From Roseiarcus sp963751165 (GTDB lineage Bacteria; Pseudomonadota; Alphaproteobacteria; Rhizobiales; Beijerinckiaceae): a stretch of 64,000 nt of DNA. The notes beneath the pieces were generated by a model. The model made no database searches, was not told the DNA's origin, and saw only the letters and a program-made list of their open reading frames with translations. The stretch lies in assembly GCA_963751165.1 (NCBI GenBank), contig CAVVTP010000015.1, positions 186,001 through 250,000 on the forward strand. Reading direction: 5' to 3'. The translations under genes were made by a program, and so were the position numbers. Below are positions 1-8,830 of this stretch, piece after piece (the first letter of the stretch is position 1; each line of letters starts with the position of its first letter).

Positions 1-789
1 ACCAGGCTCGGCCGGAGGCGCACCAGCTTCGAGGCGGCGCCGGACGTCGTGGCCGATCTCACCCAGGCGATGATCGATCGCGAGCCCCTGACCGTCCTCG
101 TTTCGCAGAAGGGCTGGATCCGCGCCTTGAAAGGGCAGGTCGCCGACCTCTCGAGCCTTACGTTCAAGGGTGACGACGCGCTCGAGACTTCGTTCTTCGC
201 CGAGACGACCTCGAAGATCCTCGTGCTCTCCGGCGACGGCAAGGTGTTCACCCTCGACGCGTTCAAGCTGCCGGGCGGGCGCGGGCAGGGCGAACCGATC
301 AGGCTCATGGCCGACATCGACGAGAGCGCCGCCATCGTCGCCGTCTGGCCGCAGGCGCCCGGGGCCAAGCGGCTCATCGTCGCTTCCGACGGCAATGGCT
401 TCCTCGTCGCGGAGGACGATCTTCTGTCCTCGACCCGCAAAGGACGATCGGTGCTCAACGTGAGCGACAAGGCGACGGCGGCGCTGATCGTCCCCGCGAC
501 CGGCGACCATGTCGCGGTGATCGGGCAGAACCGCAAGCTCCTGGTTTTCCCGGCGTCCCAGCTCAACGAGATGGGGCGCGGCAAGGGCACGCGGCTCCAG
601 CGCTACAAGGAGGGCGGCGTCAGCGACGCAAGAGTCTTCTCGATCGTCGATGGTATGACCTGGCGCGATTCCGCGGGGCGCACCTTCACCGTCGCCATGC
701 CCGAGCTTCGCGACTGGATCGGCAACCGGGCCGAAGCCGGTCGTCTGCCGCCAAAGGGCTTTCCCAAGAACAACCAATTCGAGGGGTAG
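1..789 (+). CDS. parC: DNA topoisomerase IV subunit A, C-terminal part (5' end outside window)
   Basis: The reading frame is open from base 1, so only the last 262 residues are present. It covers the C-terminal DNA-wrapping beta-pinwheel of ParC/GyrA-type subunits. The segment starts with GRRRTSFEAAP, a typical ParC linker, and continues with blade-like repeats such as LVLSGDGKVFTLD and VAVIGQNRKLLVFP. It ends with the FPKNNQFEG tail often seen in alphaproteobacterial ParC. The protein decatenates daughter chromosomes together with ParE. The tyrosine-containing catalytic domain would lie upstream of the window. The assignment to ParC rather than GyrA rests on the tail and on blade spacing and is fairly secure. 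Confidence 0.9.
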   Translation, partial: TRLGRRRTSFEAAPDVVADLTQAMIDREPLTVLVSQKGWIRALKGQVADLSSLTFKGDDALETSFFAETTSKILVLSGDGKVFTLDAFKLPGGRGQGEPIRLMADIDESAAIVAVWPQAPGAKRLIVASDGNGFLVAEDDLLSSTRKGRSVLNVSDKATAALIVPATGDHVAVIGQNRKLLVFPASQLNEMGRGKGTRLQRYKEGGVSDARVFSIVDGMTWRDSAGRTFTVAMPELRDWIGNRAEAGRLPPKGFPKNNQFEG

Positions 790-803
790 CTTGGCCTGCT
801 CTT

Positions 804-846
804 TTTTGGCGCCGAGGAAACGAAATCAAGGCGTTAGGCGCCAAAA
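804..846. terminator. Inverted repeat between convergent genes, possible bidirectional terminator
   Basis: TTTTGGCGCC (804-813) and GGCGCCAAAA (837-846) are perfect 10-base inverted arms with a T run on the left and an A run on the right. They lie between the 3' ends of parC and the convergent helix-turn-helix gene. The 23-base loop is long for an intrinsic terminator, so the role is only probable. Confidence 0.45.
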
Positions 847-1325
847 TCTGTCGCACTTTCGACCTCGGCGGCAGGGTCGTCGAGGGAAGCTTCGGCATGG
901 GTCAGCGCCAGTGGGGGCGCGGGCAGGGACAGAGCCATCGGCGGCGCATGGATGGGATCCGGCGGATCCATGGGCCGGTGATACCGGTCCAACGCGGCGA
1001 CCACCTTCACGAGCGGCGCGACCGCGGCCAGTTCGCCGCGGTCGAGCCGGATGTTGGCGACCCGTAGCGCCTTGGTGAGGCGGGCGACCTGCAGATGGAC
1101 GAAACGATCGGGCGCGTCGAGCCGACGCTCCGCGAGCGCGCGGTCGCTCTCGCGCTGGATGGTCCGCAGGCTCACCTTTCGGGCGTTGGCGATCTGCTGG
1201 GCTGTCCAGCCGGACGCCAGAGCCTGGAACAGGGCCTCGCGATAGGCTGCCTTCGACTCGCGCCGCGCCTCGGCGGCCTTGCGCTTCTCGGCGCGTTCGG
1301 AAGAAGGTTCGAGGTCGTCGGCCAT
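834..1325 (-). CDS. Small helix-turn-helix protein of unknown function
   Basis: 163 residues, function not recognised. Residues about 40-60 (WTAQQIANARKVSLRTIQRE) look like a resolvase- or terminase-type helix-turn-helix. The N-terminus is a charged Glu/Arg/Ala-rich helix (residues 5-30) and the C-terminal third is Pro/Ala/Asp-rich and probably disordered. A DNA-binding role is inferred from the helix-turn-helix only. The gene is convergent with parC. Its 5' side has a near-consensus promoter and a GAAC-N7-GAAC motif matching the alphaproteobacterial LexA box, so it could be damage-inducible. The ATG at 1325 is the only good upstream start. Confidence 0.6.
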   Translation of the reverse strand: MADDLEPSSERAEKRKAAEARRESKAAYREALFQALASGWTAQQIANARKVSLRTIQRESDRALAERRLDAPDRFVHLQVARLTKALRVANIRLDRGELAAVAPLVKVVAALDRYHRPMDPPDPIHAPPMALSLPAPPLALTHAEASLDDPAAEVESATDFGA

Positions 1326-1379
1326 GGGCGCGTTCCTTCACGGTCGGGTCCGCCGCCTCCTCGCGGGACCACGAATGTG

Positions 1380-1407
1380 ACTATAAGGATAATCGCCGGG
1401 ATGTCAA
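1380..1407 (-). promoter_or_regulatory. Probable sigma-70 promoter of the helix-turn-helix gene
   Basis: On the minus strand TTGACA (1407-1402) is followed after 16 bases by TATAGT (1385-1380), both near consensus. The -10 box lies 55 bases upstream of the ATG at 1325. The surrounding bases are AT-rich, unlike the rest of the window. Confidence 0.6.
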
Positions 1408-1422
1408 GAACAAAAAAGGAAC
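1408..1422. promoter_or_regulatory. Candidate LexA (SOS) box
   Basis: GAAC-AAAAAAG-GAAC on the plus strand (GTTC-N7-GTTC on the minus strand) matches the direct-repeat LexA box of Alphaproteobacteria. It abuts the -35 hexamer of the promoter for the gene ending at 834. The A-rich spacer raises the chance of a random match. A second copy of the motif lies upstream of lexA at 47743. Confidence 0.4.
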
Positions 1423-1651
1423 AAACGTAGATATCGATGCTATATCAGAATTCTCTATAAAACAACTAATCTAACACTTTAGCCCGTCTGCGCTCACAGC
1501 GAAGGCGTCAGCTGCCCCTGATCGGTTTGCCGCTCAGCCCTTCCGGATGGGCCTTAGCCTACCGTCCCGGTCGCGTCCGCCTGTCCCCGAAGAACTCTGG
1601 ACAGTCCAATTCGCCCCATCGATAATGGAAATCGATCTTTAGGGCCGCCGC
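1423..1651. other. Intergenic region, AT-rich at its left end
   Basis: Bases 1423-1480 are unusually AT-rich for this window. The rest is of normal composition. No gene, RNA or clear promoter for the cyclase gene could be identified. Confidence 0.4.
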
Positions 1652-3871
1652 ATGGACATCGGGGGGTGGCTGAAAGGCATAGGCTTCGAGCGCTACGAGG
1701 CCGCCTTTCGCGACAATGGGATCGATGAACAGGTCCTCCCGCATCTGACGGTTGAGGATCTGAAGGAGATCGGCGTCGCCACCGTCGGCGAAAGGCGAAA
1801 GCTGTTGGCCGCCATCGCCGCATTGGCGTCGCCAATCCCCCCTCGGAAAGCGGCAGAGGAGGGCGCGCAGCGCAGCGGAGCTGCCGCGGGGTCTCAGCCT
1901 TCATCCGCGCCGCCAAAACCGGCCGTTGAGCTTACGGCCGAGCGACGGCCCATCGCCATCATGTTCTGCGATCTCGTCGGCTCGACGGCCCTCGCAGCGC
2001 GGCTCGATCCAGAGGACTGGCGAAATCTGGTGAGCGCTTATCTCGATGCGGCGTCGGCGGCGGTGACCGGGCTCGGCGGGCATGTGCTGAAGCGCCTCGG
2101 CGACGGGCTCATGGCTCTCTTCGGCTATCCCCAAGCGCAGGAGAACGATGCCGAGCGAGCGGTGCGCGCGGCGCTCGCGATCCACCGCGCGCTTGCCGAC
2201 CTCAACGCCAGGAACGCCGCAAAGGGCGCGCCCAAGCTCGCGGCGCGGATCGGGCTCGAATTGGGGCCGGTCGTGGTCGACACGACTGGGGAGGTGTTCG
2301 GCGAGGCGCCGAATGTCGCGGCGCGCGTCCAGGGAGCGGCCGAGCCGGGATCCGTGCTCGTCACCGCAAACGTGCAGCGGCAAGTCGCCGGATTATTCGT
2401 GGCCGAGGATCAGGGCGCTCACGACCTCAAAGGCGTTTCCGGTCCGATCAGCCTCTATCGCATCGCCCGGGCGAGCGGTGGTGGGCGGCGCGGCCGCGCG
2501 AGAGTTTTGGGCCCGCTCGTTGGCCGCTCGGAGGAGCTCGACCTCCTCATGCGGCGTTGGGAGCGGGCGCGCTCGGGCGCAGGGCAGTTCGTGCAGATCG
2601 TCGGCGAGCCTGGGATCGGCAAGTCGAGGCTCGTCGAGGAGTTCCGCAACCGTCTGGGCGAGACCTCGCACACCTGGGTCGAGTGGTCGTCGTCGCAACT
2701 CCTGCAGAACACGCCTTTGCACCCGATCGCCGAATGGGGTCGCCAGCGCTTCGGCGACGCGGACACGGATGCAGGCCAGCGCTTCGCCGACCTCGAAAAC
2801 ACTTTGCAGTTGATCGGCCTCGATCCGGTCGCGCACGCGCCGCTTCTTGCGCCGCTGGTCGACATCCCGCTTCCTCCGGGCCGCGCTGCGGATCTGTCGG
2901 CCGAGGAGCTGAGGCGAAAACAGCTCTCGGCGCTGATCGCCTGGATTCTGGCCGGGGCGCGGTCACAGCCCATCGCGCTCGCCTTTGAAGACCTGCACTG
3001 GGCGGATCCGACTTCGCTCGATCTTCTGCAGGCGCTCGCCGAGCGCGGCGCGCAAGCCCCGCTCTTGATTGTTGCAACGACGCGGCCCGATTTCCGGGCG
3101 CCTTGGGGCCTACGCGCGAATCACAGCGTCATCGCGCTCAGCCCGCTCGACCGCGCCGACGTCGCGCTCATGGTCGGCGAGCTCGCCGCCCGTCACGCAC
3201 TGAGCAAGGAGGTGGTCGAGGGGGTGAGCGAACGCACGGGCGGCGTGCCGCTTTTTGTCGAGGAGGTCACGCGCCTTCTTCTCGAGCGCGGGGAGGTGGG
3301 CGGCTTGCAGGCGATCCCGCCGACGCTCCAGCAGTCGCTCGCCGCGCGGCTCGATCGGCTCGGCGAAGCGCGCGAAGTCGCGCAGATCGGCGCGGTGCTC
3401 GGGCGCGATTTTTCGTTTGCGCTGCTCGCCGCTGTAGGCGGGGTCAACGACCGCGTCCTCCAGTCGTCTCTTGACCGCCTCGTCGACGTGGACCTTCTGT
3501 TTGTCGAGGGCGCGGGCGCACAAGCGACCTATCGCTTCAAGCATGCGCTGATCCAGGACGCCGCCTATGACAGCTTGCTGAAGAGCCGCCGCCAGGCTCT
3601 GCACCAGCGCGCGGGGGAAGCGCTCTTGGAGTCGAGGGCCGAGCCGGAGGCGATCGCTCATCATTTCACCGAAGCGGGCCTCGACGATCTCGCCATCGAA
3701 TGGTGGGGCAAGGCGGGCGACCAGGCTTTGCGACGATCGGCCTTCCAGGAGGCGATCGCCCATCTCGGCAAGGCGATCGCGTTGGCGGACAAGGCGGCGG
3801 AGGCGAAGGCGGTGGAGCCGTCGGGCGAACGGGCTCGCTTGCAAGTCGCCTACGGCAATGCCTTGATTTAG
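1652..3871 (+). CDS. SAM domain / class III nucleotidyl cyclase / AAA ATPase protein, N-terminal part cut by TAG
   Basis: 739 residues. Residues 1-60 resemble a SAM protein-interaction domain. Residues 97-272 are a class III adenylate/guanylate cyclase: metal aspartates D107 (FCDLVGST) and D151 (GDGLMALFG), and the transition-state pair N221/R225 (NVAAR). The base-selecting position reads Glu, so ATP versus GTP use is open. From residue 288 an AAA_16-type ATPase follows, with Walker A GEPGIGKSR at 318-326 and Walker B ending in EDLHW near 446-450. TPR-like helices begin near 680. The frame stops at TAG 3869-3871 but continues open in the same frame to 8806. In TPR modules 3 and 4 this position is Trp (TGG), so TAG is one transition away. 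The family is a soluble signalling or regulatory ATPase. Its ligand is unknown. Confidence 0.85.
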   Translation: MDIGGWLKGIGFERYEAAFRDNGIDEQVLPHLTVEDLKEIGVATVGERRKLLAAIAALASPIPPRKAAEEGAQRSGAAAGSQPSSAPPKPAVELTAERRPIAIMFCDLVGSTALAARLDPEDWRNLVSAYLDAASAAVTGLGGHVLKRLGDGLMALFGYPQAQENDAERAVRAALAIHRALADLNARNAAKGAPKLAARIGLELGPVVVDTTGEVFGEAPNVAARVQGAAEPGSVLVTANVQRQVAGLFVAEDQGAHDLKGVSGPISLYRIARASGGGRRGRARVLGPLVGRSEELDLLMRRWERARSGAGQFVQIVGEPGIGKSRLVEEFRNRLGETSHTWVEWSSSQLLQNTPLHPIAEWGRQRFGDADTDAGQRFADLENTLQLIGLDPVAHAPLLAPLVDIPLPPGRAADLSAEELRRKQLSALIAWILAGARSQPIALAFEDLHWADPTSLDLLQALAERGAQAPLLIVATTRPDFRAPWGLRANHSVIALSPLDRADVALMVGELAARHALSKEVVEGVSERTGGVPLFVEEVTRLLLERGEVGGLQAIPPTLQQSLAARLDRLGEAREVAQIGAVLGRDFSFALLAAVGGVNDRVLQSSLDRLVDVDLLFVEGAGAQATYRFKHALIQDAAYDSLLKSRRQALHQRAGEALLESRAEPEAIAHHFTEAGLDDLAIEWWGKAGDQALRRSAFQEAIAHLGKAIALADKAAEAKAVEPSGERARLQVAYGNALI

Positions 3872-4015
3872 GGGCGTGGACATGGGGCGCCGGAAACGAG
3901 AGACGCCTTCGCGAGGCTGCGCGACAAATCAGCCGGCGACAAGGATGCTCCAGAGCGGCTGGCGGCTGACTACGGCCTATGGGTCGGCAGCTTCGTTCGG
4001 GGCGAGCTCCCGGCG

Positions 4016-7000
4016 ATGAGGGCGCATGCCGAGGCGTTCCTTGGCGATGTCCAGGCAAGGCCCGATTCGGCAGAGGCGGCAGTCGCTCATCGTACGGTCG
4101 GGGGGACGCATTGGTTTGCTGGAGAGTATGGCCCAGCGCGAAACCATCTCGAACGCGCTCTCGCCTTGTTTGTGCCGGGTCGCGACGACGATCTCGCGTT
4201 TCGTTTTGGATATGACGCCGGCGTCGTGGCTTCGGTTCACCTCGCATTTGTGCTTTGGCCGATGGGCGAGCTCAGAGGTGCGGTTTCGCTCATCGGCGAC
4301 GCTCAGGCGCGATCAGCCGGCCTTTCCCATGTCGCGACGCGCGTCCACGCGAATATGCACGCGGCGATGTTTGAACTCATGCGAGGCGAGGCCTCTCGCG
4401 CCGCTCCGCACGCCATTGAGCTCGCCCGACTCACCCGTGAGCACGATCTGCCTATGTGGCGCGCCTATGCGGCTTTTCTCGAGGGTTTTGCGAAAAGTGC
4501 AGGCGGCGCGCCCCGTCGCGGGCTTGAGGAAATGCGGAGCGGGGCGGAGCTGCTGCGCAAACTCAATGTCCTCACGTATGACGGCCTCATCAAGATCGCG
4601 CTCGCCGAGGCCGAGGCTCGGGCCGGCGATGCGGGTCGCGCGCTCGTCATTCTCGATGACGCGCTGGCGACCTCGGAACGAACCGGCCACTCCGCGTTCG
4701 ACGCCGAGCTGCATCGCGCGCGCGGTGAAACGCTGCTGAAGGGCAGCCCGACCGATTCGGCGGCGGCCGAGCAAGCGCTCCAGCATGCGCTTTCGATCGC
4801 TGAGCAGCAAGGAGCGCGGGGTTTTGGGTTACGAGCTGCGCTCTCGCTCGCCAAGCTCTACCAATCGACCGACCGACATATGGAAGCCCATGCTGTCCTC
4901 GCGCCCGCGCTCGAAGGCCTTTCCCTCCCTTCTCCCTCTGGGAGAAGGGTCGGGGATGAGGGTTACCAGCCAGACGATGACGATCCGCGGACCCTCACCC
5001 CCGACCCCTCTCCCGGACGGGAGAGGGGGGATATCCCGACGCCGGAAATGCCGGAAATCGCGGAGGCGCAGGCGCTATTTGCGGCGCTGGCGGAGACGGA
5101 CGAGGTCAAGGCGGAGCAGGCGCAGCGGCAACGCCGGCTACGCCTGCAAGTCGGCTACGGCAACGCGCTGATCGCCGCGCGCGGCTTCGGCGCGCCGGAA
5201 ACGACGGAAGCCTTCGCTAAGGCCCGCGAGTCCGCAACCGGCGACAAAGATGCGCCCGATCGATTGGCGGCTAACTACGGCCTTTGGGTGGGCAGCTTCA
5301 TCCGCGGCGAGCTTTCGTTGATGAGGGCCTGCGCGAGGGACTTCCTCGGCGACGTCGCGGCGAGACCCGACTCTCGCGAGGCCGGCGTTGCGCATCGCAG
5401 TTGCGGGTCTACCCACCACTGCGCGGGGGAGTACGTCCAAGCGCGCGGACATCTCGAACGAGCGCTCGACTTGTTCCACCCCGGCCAGGACGACGATTTG
5501 GCCTTTCGCTTTGGACTTGATGAAGGCGTCGCCGCCATGGCGTGCCTCGCGTTGGCCTTGTGGCCTCTCGGCGAGATCGATCGCGCGGCCTCGCTCATCG
5601 AGCGGATGGTGGCGCGCATGGCGTCCCTCGCGCACGTCACCACGCTCGCGATCGGAAGCAGCTACGCGGCGCAATTCGCAATGTTGCGCGGAGACCGGGA
5701 GCGCGGAAGGGCGAACGCTCTGGAGTTCGCGAGGTTGGCCCGCGAGCACAACCTCAGCCAGTTCCGCCTTATCGCAATGTTTTTCGAAGGATGGGCGAGG
5801 GCCGAGAACGACTTGCCCGGCGGCCTCGAAGACATGCGCCGCAGCGCGGAGCTTTTACGTGAACAAAAGGTTCTGTTTCTCGATGGGCTGATAAAAAATG
5901 CGCTGGCCGAGGCCGAAGCTCGGGCCGGCGATCTCGACCGCGCCATCGCAACTCTCGACGAAACGCTGGCGACATGCGAGAGCCTTGGCTTGCGCCAATA
6001 CGAAGCGGAACTGCGCCGGACGCGAGGCGAACTTCTGTGGAAGCGCGACCCGGCCAATTTCGCGCCAGCCGCGCACGCTTTGCAGTCCGCCATCGCCGTC
6101 GCGAAGCAGCAGGGCACGCGCAGCTTCGAACTCCGCGCCGCCCTCGCGCTCGCCAAACTCTACCAATCAACTGGCCGCACTGTCGAAGCCCACGCAATCC
6201 TTGCGCCGGCGCTCGAAGGCTTTCCGCTCCCTTCTCACTCGGGGAGAAGGGCTTGGGATGGGGGTTACCGGGCAGACTACGACGGTCCGCGGACCCTCAC
6301 CCCCGACCCCTCTCCTGGACGGGAGAGGGGGGATGCCCCGACGCCGGAAATGCCCGAGATCGCCGAGGCGCAGGCGCTGCTTGCGGCGCTTGCGGAGACT
6401 GACCAGGTCAAGGAGGAGGTGGCGCGGCGGCAACGGCGCCTGCATCTGCAAACAGCTTATGGGCAAGCGATGATGTGGGCCAAGGGGTTTGCATCCGAGG
6501 AAACCAGGGCCGTCTTCTCGCGCGCGACGGAGCTCGCGGCCAAGACCGACGATTTCGCCGATCGCTTCGCCGCGGCCCACTTTCAATGGACATGGGCGTT
6601 CGTGCGAGGCGAATTGCAGTCTGCACGGGAACTGGAGTTGGGCTTCCTGAAGGAGGCGGAAGACATGGGTCGGGCCGTCGAAGCTGGGGTCGCACTCCGC
6701 GGCCTCGCTCTGGCGTGCTACGAGGCCGGGGAGTTCCTCCAGGCCCGGACCTATTGCGAGCGTGCGCTCGAGGCTTGCGAACTTGAGCGCGATCGGGAGA
6801 CACAAGAGCGCTTCCACGACGCGACCGGCCCCATCGTCATGTCCGTTCTCTCGGTGGCCATGTGGCAATTGGGGGACTTCGAACGCGCCCGCGAGTGGAT
6901 CGACCAGGCGATCCGGCGCGCGAACGAACTCGGCCACGCGCCCTCGATGGCCCATCCGCTCTATTGGAAAACCCAGCTCGAAATCCTGCGCGGAGACGCT

Positions 7001-8806
7001 GCCGCCGCGTTGACTGCGGCAGAGGCCTTAGACAGTCTCGGCCGGGAGCAAGGGACGCCGTTCTGGCGCGCAACCGCGCAATTGTGCGCTGGGTGGGCGC
7101 GAGGCCGACTTTATGACGCCGCGGCGGGCGCCGCAGATCTTCGCCGGGCGATGGCCGAGCGCGCCGATCAAGGCGCAAGAATCGGAACATGGCATTATGA
7201 CACGCTGCTCGCGCAGCTCGAGGCGGAGGCACTGGGCGCGGAGAGCGCGCTCGCGCGCATCGACGAAGCGATCGCGCTCGGGAATCGGGTCGAATATCGT
7301 TGCAACCTCGCCTTTCCCTACCTTCTGCGCGGGGAGCTTCTGCTCAAACGCGATCCGTCGTGCGCCGCCCCTGCGGAGGAAGCGCTCCGATCTGCCCTCG
7401 CCATCGCCAAGGAGCAGGGCGCTCGCTCTTGGGGTCTGCGGGCTTCGCTTTCGCTCGCCAAACTCTACCGATCGACCGGCCGTCCCGCCGAAGCTCACGC
7501 CGTCCTCGCGCCGGCGCTCGAAGGATTCTCGCCGACGCCGGAAATGCCGGAGATCGGGGAGGCGCAGGCGCTGCTTGCGGCGCTCGCTGATAGCGACGCA
7601 GTCAAGGCCGATGCGGCGCGGCGCGAGCGGTGGGTGAAGCTGCAAACTACCTATGGCCAGGCGCTTCTGTGGTCGAAGGGCTTCGTAGCCGGGGACGCCA
7701 AGGCGGCGTTCGCGCGCGCTGCCGATCTCGCGGAATCAACCGAAGACGCCGCTGCGCGCTTTGCCGTCCATACGGCGCATTGGTTGCACGCCTTCGTGCG
7801 CGGCGAATTTGCTCGGGCGCGGGATGCGGCCGAGACCTGCCTGCGGGAGGCCGAGGCCGAGGGCGATTTCGCAGGAGCCCGCTTGGCCCGGCTCATGCTC
7901 GCTCTGATTTTGCTGTTTCAAGGCGATTTGATTGCGGCGCGATCAATGCTTGAGCGGGACGCTGTCCTTAAACCGGACGAAGCGGCTCAGCTCTCGTTCG
8001 GCATTGACACCGAAGTCAGGGCTCAAGCCTACCTCGCCCTGACCGATTGGCATCTGGGCGATATCGACCGCGCGCGCGAACTCATCGATCAGGCGCTTCT
8101 CCGCGCGGAGAAATTGGGCCAGCCCGCAACGATCGCCAACGCGCTCCATTGGAAGACCATTCTCGAGTCGCGCCGCGGCGACGTCCCAGCTACGGCCATG
8201 AGCGCCGACGCGTTGCTCGAGTTGATCGAAGAGCACGGCATCGAGCAGTACGCTGCGATCGGTCGGATCTACTCGAATTGGGCGCATGGCCGCCTGCTCG
8301 ACCCACAGTCGCGCGCCACCGGGCTGAGGCAGGCGTTGGAGGAACACATCGATAAAGGGAATCGCGCGGGCGCGCCATGGCATCACGGGTTGCTTGCCGA
8401 GCTCGAGGCCGAAGCGCGGGGCGCTGAAAGCGCGCTCGCGCTGATCGACCAAGGACTGGGGATCGCGCAGGAGACGGGGGAGCATTACACGGACGCTTAC
8501 CTTCACCGATTGCGCGGCGACGCCCTTCTGAAGCGCGATTCCGCCAACCCCGGCCCTGCCGAGGACGCCTACCGCGCCGCCGTCGCCATCGCGAGAAATC
8601 ACGGGGCGCGCAGCTTCGGACTACGCGCCGCACTCTCCCTCGCCAAACTCTACCGATCGACCGGCCGTCCCGCCGAAGCTCACGCCGTCCTCGCGCCGGC
8701 GCTCGAAGGATTCTCGCCGACGCCGGAAATGCCGGAGATCGGGGAGGCGCAGGCGCTGCTCGCGGAACTCGTTGAGACAGACGAGGTCAAAGGCGCAGGT
8801 GCTTGA
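4016..8806 (+). CDS. Tandem TPR-module protein, C-terminal part of the cyclase/AAA protein
   Basis: 1596 residues from the first ATG after the TAG at 3869. It is in the same frame as the cyclase gene, with 48 open codons between them, so 1652-8806 reads as one protein of about 2384 residues apart from the stop. The content is helical TPR-like repeats in four modules, with recurring RARGHLERAL- and LRAALSLAKLYQSTGR-type helices. Such TPR arrays bind protein or peptide ligands and in this family sit C-terminal to the AAA domain. Modules 1 and 2 each contain a 35-40 residue low-complexity insert (SPSGRR...TLTPDPSPGRERGD) encoded by a palindromic DNA repeat. Modules 3 and 4 lack it. Separate translation from 4016 is possible but no good ribosome site is visible. 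Confidence 0.7.
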   Translation: MRAHAEAFLGDVQARPDSAEAAVAHRTVGGTHWFAGEYGPARNHLERALALFVPGRDDDLAFRFGYDAGVVASVHLAFVLWPMGELRGAVSLIGDAQARSAGLSHVATRVHANMHAAMFELMRGEASRAAPHAIELARLTREHDLPMWRAYAAFLEGFAKSAGGAPRRGLEEMRSGAELLRKLNVLTYDGLIKIALAEAEARAGDAGRALVILDDALATSERTGHSAFDAELHRARGETLLKGSPTDSAAAEQALQHALSIAEQQGARGFGLRAALSLAKLYQSTDRHMEAHAVLAPALEGLSLPSPSGRRVGDEGYQPDDDDPRTLTPDPSPGRERGDIPTPEMPEIAEAQALFAALAETDEVKAEQAQRQRRLRLQVGYGNALIAARGFGAPETTEAFAKARESATGDKDAPDRLAANYGLWVGSFIRGELSLMRACARDFLGDVAARPDSREAGVAHRSCGSTHHCAGEYVQARGHLERALDLFHPGQDDDLAFRFGLDEGVAAMACLALALWPLGEIDRAASLIERMVARMASLAHVTTLAIGSSYAAQFAMLRGDRERGRANALEFARLAREHNLSQFRLIAMFFEGWARAENDLPGGLEDMRRSAELLREQKVLFLDGLIKNALAEAEARAGDLDRAIATLDETLATCESLGLRQYEAELRRTRGELLWKRDPANFAPAAHALQSAIAVAKQQGTRSFELRAALALAKLYQSTGRTVEAHAILAPALEGFPLPSHSGRRAWDGGYRADYDGPRTLTPDPSPGRERGDAPTPEMPEIAEAQALLAALAETDQVKEEVARRQRRLHLQTAYGQAMMWAKGFASEETRAVFSRATELAAKTDDFADRFAAAHFQWTWAFVRGELQSARELELGFLKEAEDMGRAVEAGVALRGLALACYEAGEFLQARTYCERALEACELERDRETQERFHDATGPIVMSVLSVAMWQLGDFERAREWIDQAIRRANELGHAPSMAHPLYWKTQLEILRGDAAAALTAAEALDSLGREQGTPFWRATAQLCAGWARGRLYDAAAGAADLRRAMAERADQGARIGTWHYDTLLAQLEAEALGAESALARIDEAIALGNRVEYRCNLAFPYLLRGELLLKRDPSCAAPAEEALRSALAIAKEQGARSWGLRASLSLAKLYRSTGRPAEAHAVLAPALEGFSPTPEMPEIGEAQALLAALADSDAVKADAARRERWVKLQTTYGQALLWSKGFVAGDAKAAFARAADLAESTEDAAARFAVHTAHWLHAFVRGEFARARDAAETCLREAEAEGDFAGARLARLMLALILLFQGDLIAARSMLERDAVLKPDEAAQLSFGIDTEVRAQAYLALTDWHLGDIDRARELIDQALLRAEKLGQPATIANALHWKTILESRRGDVPATAMSADALLELIEEHGIEQYAAIGRIYSNWAHGRLLDPQSRATGLRQALEEHIDKGNRAGAPWHHGLLAELEAEARGAESALALIDQGLGIAQETGEHYTDAYLHRLRGDALLKRDSANPGPAEDAYRAAVAIARNHGARSFGLRAALSLAKLYRSTGRPAEAHAVLAPALEGFSPTPEMPEIGEAQALLAELVETDEVKGAGA
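4922..5035 (+). repeat. Palindromic repeat element inserted in frame, copy 1
   Basis: Two perfect hairpins, CCCTTCTCCC-TCT-GGGAGAAGGG (4927-4949) and CCCCTCTCCC-GGAC-GGGAGAGGGG (5005-5028), flank an outer imperfect inverted repeat (GGGTCGGGGATGAGGGT against ACCCTCACCCCCGACCC). This is a REP/MITE-like element. It adds about 39 codons to TPR module 1 and keeps the frame. Modules 3 and 4 show the uninterrupted site (EGFSPTPEMPEI). Confidence 0.8.
6222..6341 (+). repeat. Palindromic repeat element inserted in frame, copy 2
   Basis: A diverged copy of the element at 4922-5035, at the equivalent point of TPR module 2. It contains the same ACCCTCACCCCCGACCC arm and a CCCCTCTCCTGGACGGGAGAGGGG-like hairpin (one mismatch). 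It also preserves the reading frame. The shared position in modules 1 and 2 suggests it was present before that module was duplicated. Confidence 0.8.
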
Positions 8807-8830
8807 TCAGTAGGGGAATCGATTGAAGAA

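Larger units (their letters stand above)
3838..8806 (+). repeat. Four tandem TPR modules of about 1.2-1.3 kb
   Basis: Four homologous protein modules begin near 3838, 5137, 6436 and 7636. Each opens with a variant of LQ-(V/T)-x-YG-(N/Q)-A and closes with PTPEMPEI(A/G)EAQAL. Modules 1 and 2 are most alike, as are 3 and 4. A block of 122 bases is identical at 7454-7575 and 8639-8760, which shows recent duplication or gene conversion between the ends of modules 3 and 4. Confidence 0.85.

Noticed and set aside
826..1341. Alternative 171-residue gene antisense and offset to the helix-turn-helix gene
   Set aside because: The composition is Arg/Pro/Gly-rich, typical of a shadow frame. The 834-1325 frame has a domain-like pattern and a promoter.
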